This document shows, piece by piece, positions 12,039-24,905 of a DNA stretch of 64,000 bases. The stretch spans positions 3,977,548 through 4,041,547 of the forward strand of contig CM074805.1 in NCBI GenBank assembly GCA_037447605.1, in the 5' to 3' direction. A program made the position numbers and the translations under genes. A model generated the notes under the pieces. That model was given only the letters and a program-made list of their open reading frames with translations. It did not search any database and had not been told where the DNA came from. The DNA is from Zygnema circumcarinatum (lineage: Eukaryota > Streptophyta > Zygnematophyceae > Zygnematales > Zygnemataceae). The first letter of the stretch is position 1. The number at the start of each line of letters is the position of its first letter.

Positions 12039-14266
12039 ATGCAGACAGGCGGGAAGAGGGAGGCCAAGTCTCTCTCGTCAGACGGCGAAGGCAGTTCTCC
12101 GCAGCAGTCAGATGATGCGAATGTTCCGCAAGGAGGGGTTGACGATTTAGGCCTTCTGCAGCAGGCTAGCTCTGATGAGGACCAGTTTATGGTTGAAGAA
12201 GCGAGTTGTTTGCCGCAGGATGGCAGTCAGACAGCAGGTACAGAAGGGGATGCTCCACTCTCAGCAGGCGGACCTCCACAGTCCTCCAGCTCTCGAGCAA
12301 GTCATCCCTGGTCGCCTGCAGAAGATAAGCTTTTTGAGAACGCCCTGGCATTGCACCTCGAAGATGTCGATGACAGGAAATGGGAGAAGATTGCAGCACA
12401 GGTCCCAGGGAGGTCGGTGGAGGAAATACGGCAGCACTACGAATTGCTAGTGGAGGACATCACTAACATAGAATTTGGCAGAGTCCAGCCTGCAATGTAT
12501 GCATTAAACGGCGGGGCAACGACTCCAATGCAGTTGGAGAATGGAGTTGACTCGGGAGGCTCGTTAGACATGACCATGGGAGGCAGTCCAGGCGGGAAAA
12601 GGAATGGAGGGACGGTAAGCAGTAAGCAGCAGTCACAGCAAGGGGGCCAGCAGACTTCCTCTGCGCAATCAGGGAAGGGTTCAGAGCAGGAAAGGAGAAA
12701 GGGCATTCCATGGACAGAGGAGGAACACAGGTCAGTCTCCTGTCCCTATCCTGACTGCAGTCTCTCTTCTCAACTGCTGGAGCCATCTCATTTTGCAGGA
12801 TGCCCTTCTCCTAAGCATTTGCCAGTGGTAGTCACATGAGATATCTGAACAAGCAGGACTGTACAAATTCATTTTACCCGCCAAAATGATGTGACTAACA
12901 AGAGATTCCTGGCTATAGTCATGACAAGCATCAGAATAAGGGGTAGAAGATTCCTGACAGCACCATATCTCTGCGTGCATTCAAATAGTCCACGAATTGG
13001 GATCCCTGTAGAATGCTCAAAACATGCCTTTGTTTTGACCCGAAGTGTGATGTTAGAGACCTGTAATCGCATTAGGGTCAAGTCTTCCAAGCACTTCAGT
13101 AATTAGTGGCTTTATCACAACTCTGACATTTGTTGCGCAGTGGATGGACCATTCTTGTTTGCAATGTTTACCGTGCATCGGTGCAGATGGTGTAGAAATT
13201 TGGTATCAACTCTGCTGCTTATCTATACACATAGTATTATGAACGGCTTTTTTATTACATATGACATGAGTATTGCTCATAGGAGTTGTGGAAACCAGTA
13301 CGAAGCACCAGTTTGTCAAAACTCTCTTCGAAAGGCTTTCCCTTATGTTGCTGCTTTCAACCTTCACATTTGACGAGGCTTTTAGTGAAAGCATGCCATC
13401 GCATGAATGCCACAGCTTTCGAACTAAAGAAGCACGATGCCTTTGTGGACAGAGCTTGTCAGTTTACCAGATTATGCATTATTAGATATGTCCATCCTAC
13501 TTTCTGGGCATACATCGCTGAAATTGGACTACCTGGTGATCTGGGTGATCTGTTTTGAAGACTGGTGTCTGTGTTGATCTGGACTGTCCGCACTCGGCTG
13601 TTTACTTGCATAGCTTGACTGGGTACCTTCAAAGGATACTAGAGCGAGTGCATTCTTTTTTGTATGGCGAACGCCATCATTCCTTCAATATGCTTCTACA
13701 ATCTGCATCTTGAGTAATTGTTAGCTGTGAAAACTGGGCTAGTCTGATGCAAGAAAGGAGGCATGCAAAAGTAACGACGATCTCACAGCTATACATACTG
13801 CTGTTGCAGGCTATTCTTATTAGGGCTCGCCAAGTTTGGCAAAGGCGACTGGCGGAGTATTTCCCGGAACTTTGTCATTTCGCGAACACCCACCCAAGTG
13901 GCCAGCCATGCACAGAAGTACTTCATCCGCTTGAATTCTATTAACAAAGATAAGCGTCGCACCAGCATTCACGATATCACGAGTGTCAACAATGGTGACT
14001 CCGTCCAACAGGCATCAGGACCAATTACAGGCCAGCCAGCAGTTGTACCACAAGCCATACCTCAACCTCCTCCCGGCCACCCTGCAAGCATGTATGGGCC
14101 CCCAGTGGCGGCCTCCATGGCTCATGTGCATCCCATGATGAGCATGGGTCCCCCTTCAGGCCACATGAGCTATGGCCCACGAGCGCACATGGGGCAGCCG
14201 GTGATGGGGAGCCCCGGATTCCCCATGTCCAACATGGGATACGTACCACAAGCCATGCATCACTAA
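12039..14266 (+). CDS. DIVARICATA-type two-repeat MYB transcription factor
   Basis: Two exons (12039-12730 and 13810-14266) are joined across a 1079-bp intron with a phase-2 junction and encode 382 residues. An in-frame TAA lies 15 bp before the ATG. Residues 90-150 form a SANT domain ([16 protein letters not shown]), matching the first repeat of DIVARICATA-like proteins. The second MYB repeat begins [11 protein letters not shown] (221-231), crosses the intron into [14 protein letters not shown], and ends in the diagnostic SHAQKYF motif (263-269). The N-terminus is acidic and Ser-rich. A Gln/Gly-rich linker separates the repeats. The C-terminus is rich in Met, Pro, Gly and His. This family binds I-box or TATCC-like DNA in plants, in developmental, circadian and sugar responses. 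The target here is unknown. Confidence 0.93.
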
Positions 14267-15219
14267 GAATGATGTAGGGGAAGTGCAGTTATGTCGCAGT
14301 GCTGATTAGGTTTTGGCTTTCTGTGGGACTGGCAGATGCTTAGCTGCAGTAGGACAATTTATTGTGTCACGAGCATTTTATTGGATTAGGTCTCGTCCTC
14401 CTCGTCTCCCCGCCGCTTCAGGGAGGCAGGGCGGCTTGATTGGCTCCAAAGTGAGGGGATTCCGTAGGACTAAGGCTACAAATAAGCATTGACCGCGTTA
14501 CGACTACTTATTGGCTTGGAGCTTCAGAGGCGTCATTCTCCATGGGAAGGTGGTGTAGGTAGGGCCGAGAGACCGATAGAGAGCGCCAGAGGTAGAGCAG
14601 AGGCAGAGGCAGAGGCAGTGGCAGAGGCAGGCCCTGCTACAGGCTTGAAGGTTGCTGAACAGCAAATTATTTTTTCCTCTTGTAGAGTATGAGACCTGTA
14701 TCAATGGATGCCTTACTTGGGCCAGATGCCGCCTTGTAGGAACTGCAGCCAAGGAGCCCTACTTCTTCCATGAGCCGGTTTTGGGTTTGTTTGATCTGTG
14801 TATATGTATGTCTCAGAAGTTTCTGCTTATTTCTTGGATGTGCGGTCTATGTTTGTGCTGCAGTAGATCCTGGGGAAGTGTTAGTGTGCATGTGGCCAGT
14901 TCAGATTTGGGTTGAATGCAGAACTGAACTACGAGTGTGTTCACACGGGACAAGCGAGGACATGGAAACAGCTATGCTTCAATCCCAGAGTTCAGCATCC
15001 ATCAATCGAAACGAGACCCACCCAGACAGGACTAAACCCTCAAAAGAAAAAGTGAAGCCAAGAGCTGAATCACAGTCACAGCATATTCTGATGCTGTCAC
15101 TGCTGCAACCATCTGTTCTGAAGTTGATTTAAGGCTTTACCAAAATAAGGACTTTTAGGAAAAGAATAGTAGTCGCTTGTCATCTGGCTTTACTAAACTG
15201 TAAGACAGGCCACGAGCAT
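14267..15219. other. MYB 3' flank, no gene seen
   Basis: This includes the likely 3' UTR of the MYB gene and a short GAGGCA tandem repeat at about 14597-14630. The rest is unique sequence with only short open frames and no recognisable coding exon. Confidence 0.4.
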
Positions 15220-15600
15220 ACATCGCATAGCCCATGCCCCGCATGCATGCATGTCCCCATGAGCCCCATGTATGCATGCTGGGATGACCCCCTATGCATG
15301 CTGTGGTGACCCCCAAGCATGCATGTTGCCGTGATCCCCATGCATGCATGCCTCGTGACTTCCATGCACTGATGTCCCCACGACCCTCATGCATACATGC
15401 CCGCATGACCCATGCACCTATGATCCCCACACATACCATGTCCCCATGATACATTCATTTCCGACGCCCCTGCATGCATGTCCCCATGACCCCCCACGCA
15501 TCCATTCCCCAAACATCCCCAAGCCTCGCATGCCCCCCACGACCCCTTAAGCATTATGCTGCCCATGACTCCCTCCCTCCCGTGCATGCATCGGTGAAAC
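15220..15600. repeat. Degenerate CATGCATG-rich minisatellite
   Basis: About 380 bp consists of diverged units built on CATGCATGTCCCCATGACCC, with a period near 25-30 bp. The palindrome GCATGC recurs throughout. It lies between the 3' ends of the MYB and MMT genes. Open frames through it are repeat translations, not genes. Confidence 0.8.
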
Positions 15601-16183
15601 ACGTCGTGAACCGTGTGGAATACAGCTTACGCTTTCGCGGAAAAATAAGCTTAGAGTCACATAAACAGTTAAACCTAATCAGATGCCACTATGTCACCTG
15701 CTGTCAACGAGGCCGCTATACCTCCTATCCCTCAAAACTTGGTCAAATCTGCAGCAGCTCAAGGACAGCATCTCTCGAGCCCAACGGGCCTTCGCTGAGC
15801 TGCTTATCAACTAATTCTTGGCAGGACATCTTGTGACTCAGTGTCACAGCTCACTTTTGAATCGATTCAAAATGTTCGAGGCAATAGTGAAAACCCGCGT
15901 GGCACGAAGGGGTTAGCAGAAACTGCGTCCCAGCTGCCTCTGTCAACTTTACACTCGCTTACAAACCTGCCTGAAATGAAGCCGCGATCGTTTCTAATCC
16001 TAAGAGAGCACCAACAACCTGAACAGGTTACGCCGCAAGGCAAGACCTCCGTTCCCATCGCATTCTTCATCTCAGGACGTACTACTAGGAGGTGAGCTCG
16101 GGGAGTTGCCACTCCCCTTTCCTCGTAACAGGCAAAACAACTTCAGTAGTGGTGGCTCGCTTAGAAGGAGCAGAGAGTTGACT
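15601..16183. other. MMT 3' flank, no gene seen
   Basis: This sequence lies downstream of the MMT stop codon and probably contains its 3' UTR. No domain-bearing open frame is visible. Confidence 0.4.
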
Positions 16184-19100
16184 TCAAGTGCCCTCACTCG
16201 AGGCGAGGAAAAGCTTGTAAAATTCCTCCAGCCTTACCAGCACCTCTTCAAATTCCGCTTGCTCGAGAGAGATCACAAAGCGACAGTAACCGGGTACGGA
16301 GGTCCAAGAGCTGCAGTTCACCGCGATTCCAACAGAACAATAGAGAGCATCGTGGATGCTCTCTGAGTTCAGCACAACGGTCTTCAGTTCCGCTGAACTG
16401 TTTCCTTTCTCATCGCTGCTTTCAGGAAGCCTATATGTAAACGACCTCCCTTCAAAAGCAACCGGTCGAGCAAGTAAGAAGAGTCCAGCTGAGGGCAGAA
16501 GTGGTTCCCAGCCATTTCGGGATAGAACCTGCAACAATGATACTCTTGTCAGCGTGGAGTAGACACTGTAAACATAAAAGTACTGATATCAGGTGCTCAC
16601 ATTAAAGGTGGGCTGTGCTCCTTTCAGCTAGCTGCACATACCTCCGCGAGGACCACTGCTCGTTGTTGAAGTGTTTTTCGCCGAGCTGAGAGTGCCTCTC
16701 GCAGGGGATTATCATCCTGCAGAATGCAAATAACGGCCAATTCAAAGACTACTCACCTCCTTCAAATTCAAATGCAGGGTTGAGTAGATTGATATCCTCT
16801 GCAGCCCGTTTCTCATAGAGACTTGCCTGGTTGAGAAGTGTTAGAAGCTTCTTTGCAGTGTAACGTGTTGTGAGATGCGGCTTGCTGCCGGGTGCCATCT
16901 GTTGCAGTACTTCCAAGAAGTATGAATCACCAATAACGGCAAAGCCGAAACCGAGCCCCCCTGCAGAGAGCTGGTAGAGAGGCCAAAAGGACAGACTTGC
17001 GTCAGGATTGGCGGAGCAGCAAGTGGTTCAGAAAGAGTGCAGAAAAGTCCATGCAGGAAGTACAGGTGGTTATGAAGTGCAGAAAGTAAATCTACCCACC
17101 TCTTTAGAAATATCCCCCAGAATAGCCAACGCATAGTTCGACCGGATGCCTTCTGTGAAGTATTTTCCCAAGTCAAGCTTCTCCAGATTTCCTTCAAACT
17201 CCAAACCTGTGTAGGAGGTTTCTAAAACAACGCGAACTCCGTTTTGTACACATACATCCAGGAGCAGCGAAAGCTCAGATGTGGAATAAAGGGCCCCGGA
17301 AGGGTTGACTACTGGTGCAGATAGCATCAGCCATGGGCGAGATATGCCCTTTAGCGCTGCTGCAAGCTGAAAAAAGTAAACCAAACTTGAAAGAAATTCA
17401 GCAGGTTGAGAGCCCTTAGGGCTTTCAGGAATGTTCACCCATTTGAGTTTCGCATTGCGTCGCAGAGACAGCTCTGAACTGGAACACGAACGATAAATTG
17501 TACACGAAAGGATAAAAAGCAAGGAGGCATAAACGGGATACAGAAGCGAACAGCTCCATTGGGATGTGAAGAGTGAAATCTTCGCTGCCACTTCTAGGGG
17601 AGTTGGTTTGCAGCATACCTGAGATGGAGTCAGCTTGAAGTTATCCTTCACCTCTGTTGTGATCGTGCAAGTCTTTGCCCCAAAGTAGTGAGCAGTAGCT
17701 ACAAATGCTCCACTGAAAGCCACCGGATGGAGGAGAGTTCCTCCCTCTTCAGAGCATGCTGCCATGAGACGTGACAAGAGGGAGGCGGAGCCATCACTCA
17801 CAAACACCTCCTTCACACTCTTCCCTACAATGCCAAAACGATTTGACACGAGCTGTGCCAGCAAACCCCACATGAAAGGGGTTAGTGGAAGAAAGTAGAG
17901 GAAACAAAATAAGAGGTCAAAGAACAACATTGGACGAATCAGATCATTTTCAAAATGGGTTGCTGCAAATGAGGATGAGTTTTGCTAGACGGGCTAAGGA
18001 CAAGACCGTTCTCCATGACAATTCTTAGGATTGAGGGTAAATAGAAAACCAAAGGTGTGCCATTTGTAGAGACTTCTTTCAGAAATTTCTTGAATTATCC
18101 GAGGCTTTCCTCACCTGGGAGAGTTCGGGTCGTGGATCCATTTCAATGTCTGAAATGTTCTGTCTGCCAAAACCCTCAAAGAGATACTGCTTCACGGCTG
18201 CAGGAGTAGGCAAAGCATTTTCGCCACAGTCCATGAAAACTACGTCTCGTTCATTTATGAAGGGCTGGCGGGTTGTTGAAATTGCGGGATGATCGAATGC
18301 AGCCCTAATGCAAGCTGTAGGGCCCACAAATCGTTCAGCAAAGGCAGCATCCTCTTCAACCGGAGTCCTCTGCACGAAAATGAAAACGAAAACTCCTCTT
18401 CACACTTCACTCAGCATGCACTCGACACAATGATGATGCAATCAGCTTAATAACACATAGAGACTCTGGGTGGACAGACAGCAGCTGTCCTGGAATGACA
18501 AATACGTAATAGGAAGGCTAATCCCTTTAACCTGCACATTTCCAAGGCAATTTTACTGCCTTTCTGCCAAACGGAGCTGGCCAGCAGGTTGCCAGCTTTC
18601 CAGAGGTCGAATCATATGCAAAGAGGGCTGAAAGGGAGTCATTACTGTTGCGAGAGTGTGCTTTTCCGGGATCTGAAAGCTAAGCAGCTCATTAAAGAGG
18701 CACCCATAGTAAAGCTGCGGCATGGAAGGTGCGCGAGTGTAGGTCAGCTCTCCCGCATTGGCAATGGCCTGCAGTAGTGTTCGACTTTCTGATAGCACGA
18801 AACCCACTTCGAGGTCAGTGTAGACCTGGAATCACCCCTCTCCACCCATCGCAAACACACCCATCAGAATTCATTCGTACGGCGTGGTTGGGTAACCTTC
18901 GACCTTCCACTCGACTCTTGTCAATATCTCACAAAGGAACCCCTTTGCTGCAGAGAATGGCCGGCGAAACAGCAACTGTGAAGAGTGAGATTACTAGAAA
19001 GCACTTCAGACCTTACCTGATTTTTCACTAGGCCACATATTATTGCAGCGTGTGGGGGCAGAGCATGCTCTGCCAAATACTGCAGCACGCCATTGGTAGG

Positions 19101-22100
19101 CGGCCTGCTAGATAATTCCAAATGCTCAGAAATGTCTACAAAGAGCCGTGCTCCAATCTCCGCCGACATCTCTAGGAGCTGCTGGAAGGCCATAGTCGCT
19201 CTCATCTCAAAATCCGGCAGACTCACTATGATGACCTGCGGCTTTAAGGAGCGGCCAAGTTGCAGGACCAGGTCTGTGCGGGGGGGTGCTTCCAGGACGA
19301 CAAGGGGGGCCTGGGGAAGGAGATAAGGAGAGAGAGAGAGGGAGAGAGACAGAGAGAGGACTTTAAGTTTAGGTTAGGAAAGGAGAATCTATGAGGTAAG
19401 GTCCAATAATAGAGAGGTTGGGGATCGCGGGAGGTACGGCCTGGGTAATTGAGAAAGAGTGGTGTCTGAGTATATGCTGGCAGGTAAAGCAGAGAAGGTT
19501 TACCTCTGATGGCATAGAGGAGACCCAATGGCGAGGTAGAGAGCGAGTGAGTGACGTTTCTACAAGCGCCAATTTCGGAGAGTAGAGGCGCAGAATGGCC
19601 TCTATCGCCACTGCTCGGGACGGGACAACTAGCAAGTTCTGCACTTCAATAAATGCCACAAAGATCACTATTTATAAAGTTTCAGGGACTCATATTTTGC
19701 ATTTTCTGCACTAAAAACCTGCCAAAAGTAGAGGGAAGAAGCAGAGCGAAAGAACTGCACCTGTACTGAAAGAGGGATCCGAAAGTAGAGGCGGAAGAAG
19801 GAGGCGATAAGGCTTCTAAGCCGCTCATTTCCTGCCGGGGGCTCGCAGGAAAAGTGGGCTTTTGCTTGAAGGGTGTGGGCAAGGTAAGCCAGGAATGCAA
19901 TCTTCTCGTCTTCTACTGCCTGACTGCTGAAGGAGAGGTCGAGCGCACTGCGAGTAGCATCATGTCCCGGCGCCGAAAGAAACCGGAAGATGTTCTTTAC
20001 CTGTGCAGCAATTTAGCAACAAAACGCACCCCATTGAGGAGCATGTCATTCACGGCTATCTCCTTCATTGGTTCAATAAAAAAAAATGGTCCCGAGGAAT
20101 GTGAGAGACTCTCACATGCGTGGGCTGCTGCAAGCGGCACTCGTACACAGCCAAACCATGAGCTATCGCTCCTCCTGCCTTGCTATAAGCATAGGCTGTG
20201 CGTGCACTGATGGGCTCCTCCTGCCCAGGTCCCATATAGAACTCGAATCTATGGCGGCTGCTTCTCTCTATCTCCACAAGTGCCTGAATGTCTGTGTCTG
20301 CTGCCTGCCAGCTTCAGCAGCCACCCCTCAATTGCAGCCCCACTTGATATCCGTTTTGCTTTGAAGGTATCAAAAAGTCATCCCCTCAAAGATTCGACTA
20401 CAAACGAGTCCATCCGACAAGAAGTCCTTCGCATTCTTTAGGTTTTCAAAGTTAACTATAAGGGTTTCGGCTCTAAACAACTCTGAACGCATGCTCGAGA
20501 GTTCAGTTTCTGGTCATAGAGGCTTCGCTGTTGGTCGTAGCAACATCGTGGGTTTCTCTATGTTTTGAACATGTGTGAGAGTGCACAGTGCATTTCACAC
20601 ACAGGTATTACTTAGATGAGGGCAAAAAATAAATTTGAAACATCTTCAGACAAATTTGGATTTGAGAGCTAAATGGCAATGAAAGAGTTTTAGAATTAGG
20701 ATGCGAGTAGCGTTTTGCGTAGGAAAAACTCAAGCGGGATTCATAAGTGTATCGCTAAAAAGGTGCAAAATTGCAAGTGCAAGGCCGAGTGGGGAGTTCT
20801 TGGGCAGCTGAAAAAACCTCGGAGCACCAAAAGGACTAGAGAATGTTGTCTCCATCCATTCAAATATGGGAACGGTGACCAATCGACACAAAGGTTATGA
20901 GAATTTCGTATGCATCCTTTATATGGGTATGTTTCTCAGAAAGCGCAATTTTCAAACACTTTGACCCGCCACAACTCACCTGGTTCACCCTTGTCTGCCA
21001 CAGCATTTTTATATGAAATCCGCGACGTTTAAAAAGCCGCTCACAAACTGCCTGTCCAGGTCGGCCTCCCATATTGAGGATGATAGCTCCTGAAGGTTTT
21101 ACAACTTCAATGGCTTCTTCTACCGCTCTTGCAATGAGCCCAAGTCCAAACTGATCCTCCACAAACCCCTGTAATACTCCGATTCACACCAAACCATGGA
21201 TTCAGAAAAGGATATCGGGTTTTACTCGTGCCATGTTCTCGCTGCTACTTCACGACCATAATCCCGGTGAAGGAAAGCGAAAAATACCTGTAGACCGCAA
21301 TAGTTGCTGAGGGCGTAAAGGAATTCTTCGCTCATTGTCTCGGAAACAATTTTAAGAGTCACCTTTGGATCTGGACTTAGTACCTGCGGCAGGGAACATC
21401 CAAGGAATACCTCTGCAAATGTTTTCAGAAGTTGTTAACTACAGAAAAAAAACTTTACTTCTCACCCAGAATGGCATTCCCCGCAATATAGTTGAGCGAG
21501 GAATACCTGAGGTATACAGCCGACGACTCGGTCCAAAGGTATCTTTTTCTCTCGAATGAATTCGAGAAGGTCGGAGACATAGAACTCCACTCTATCAAGC
21601 AGGGTTTTTCCTTCCCCATCCACTATCGGCGTTCCGTCGGGGTTGAGAGCATTGAGGTACAAATTGATCCAGGCAACCTTGATAGCTCGTGGATTAATAT
21701 CCAGTCCATACACCTGCACCTCAATTCTAAGACTGTAAGGTCTAGCTCGGCCCACAAGCAGAGACTTCTGCATTGCTCCGAAACTCCGAACTGCCTTTTC
21801 CGACCTAAAGCTTATGATAAAAACACTCCAATAGTCAACTCTTCGACTTCATTGTCACCTCCCGGAGGAGAAAGGAAAGCGATCACACCTTTCGAGGGCT
21901 CCACCTGTCCGCCATAGCAATGGAAACCCAGCCATTCCCACAGCCAAGCTCTGCCATATCGCGATCTTGGAATCCTGTGTCAGGAAGGCGGCACAGCCCC
22001 TCATAGAAGGTGAACGACCAGTCCTCAGGGATAAATATGCTTGACATTTCCAGCAGAGTTAAGCTCTGGCGACGATGCTGGCCGTTCCCTCCAGTGCTGT

Positions 22101-22628
22101 CATCTGCAGGAGAACAAATAAACGTAATAATTGTACCGGGGGTTCAGTTATCGTTATCAAGAAAGCGTCTTGTATCCCAAAACGAGATAGAAGCTTAGTG
22201 GAGAAAATGGGAAAGGAGTTCGTACCTCCACCATCACCGAGTGGAAGCTCATGAATGTTGAAGTTGTATTTGGCCACAGCCTCACTGTCATCACAGTCGC
22301 TCTTCACAAACTGCTCCACAGCAGCAAGGAACCTGCACTTCGCACAGCTCAACATTCATCAGACTGTGGTATCCTGCAATACGTGTTGAGCATTTTGCAT
22401 ACAGAAATGACGTCTGTCCCACATTTCATTCTGGAACCTGATGAGAATTCTTTTGACACAATCAACTGCTTTTCTTGCTCTTAGAGTTATCTGTTAGAAA
22501 AAAAACACCCAATCATTACACTAGAGCTTGAAAATCCGCTGGTATTGTTGCGAGCAGATAAGATAGTCAAAGGAACGAGAAGCTTCTCTACAGGAAGCAA
22601 CGGAAGCGAGGGAGTGAGAGAGAAAGGG

Positions 22629-22661
<33 letters not shown>

Positions 22662-23465
22662 GTGAGAGAAACGAGGCAAGGGAAGCAGTCAATGCCTGCG
22701 AGCTGCAGATCTTGTAGAGGGATTTTCCAGTTTCTCCAGCAGACCTTTGAATTCGGCATACGCCTGCACAGGAGAAGAGCATGCTGTAAAATGTGAAGGT
22801 CAAGAAAAACTTATAGAGTTTCAACTGATTTTGTTGATGCGACGGCACAGTTTGCTGAAGCACTAACTACAAGCGAGAGAACAGCCATGTATGAGACTTC
22901 GTTCGAAACGAGAGAGGCATCATGGCTGCATATGGAGAGACTTCCATAGGACAGGTGAACAAGCACGGACAGTTGAGCTATACGTTGAAGACGACATTAA
23001 CCTTCAACTTCTACTCTTGCATGCATTTAGTACATCAGTAAGGGTGATTCGGTTTCTATTAGTCCATCTAAGAATAAGCATTATTCTGCTTTAACTGCTG
23101 TATTTGAATCCTGGCAAGGCTTCGAGTGGCGTTAGAAGGTCCAAAAGGTAGATCATCCCTCAAAAAAAATCCCTCCGAAACAGCACTTGCTTCTGCTGTC
23201 CAAGCAGCATTTGACAGGATCCCTGACTGCTATGCAGGCTATACTTGATGGAAGCGGCAAGAAGTTCAACACTGACAGCACAATGACAGTTGTCAAAAGT
23301 TAGATACAGTCGCGACTGTAATACAGGGCGGCGGAGAAGCAAGTAAGATGGGTGCCAGAAATACGCGGGCCGGAGGAAGAAGCAACGAGGGAGTACCGCG
23401 TTCCCAGACTGCTTGCAGGTGTTCAGGAAGGCGTGCAGCTGCTCCTGCACCTCCTCCCCCGCCAT
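16184..23465 (-). CDS. MMT: Methionine S-methyltransferase
   Basis: Eighteen exons with closing phases encode 1131 residues: 23465-23397, 22763-22696, 22332-22226, 22103-21889, 21713-21507, 21383-21288, 21168-20980, 20304-20116, 20000-19761, 19638-19504, 19310-19017, 18825-18557, 18367-18115, 17852-17619, 17366-17100, 16970-16827, 16716-16642 and 16528-16184. The enzyme transfers a methyl group from S-adenosylmethionine to methionine, giving S-methylmethionine, a cytosolic step of plant sulfur storage and transport. The N-terminal SAM-binding domain shows IFIPEDWSFTFYEG, AELGCGNGW (131-139) and VYGLDINPRAIK. The larger C-terminal part is the family's aminotransferase-like domain, with SAPVVNPSGALYS and a Lys in GDISKE (about 943). 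Length and order match plant MMT. Introns 22695-22333 and 16826-16717 need GC donors. The first intron (23396-22764) is 633 bp and the 22695-22333 intron carries a GA repeat. Confidence 0.96.
19322..19361. repeat. Short GA microsatellite in an MMT intron
   Basis: An imperfect GA tract lies within the intron between MMT exons 19638-19504 and 19310-19017. No function is apparent. Confidence 0.8.
22608..22672. repeat. GA microsatellite in an MMT intron
   Basis: An imperfect GA-rich tract lies just inside the second MMT intron, downstream of its GC donor on the coding strand. Confidence 0.8.
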
Positions 23466-23516
23466 CAGCGCAGACGCGGAGGAGTTCCGGGAGGAGCAGG
23501 CCGGAAGAAATGCAAA

Positions 23517-24905
<1,389 letters not shown>

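Noticed and set aside
16717-16756. A GT-AG intron of 40 nt in MMT using the donor GAG|GTGAGT at 16757
   Set aside because: It is below usual plant intron size and yields an in-frame TGA. The GC-AG alternative keeps phase and matches the family alignment.
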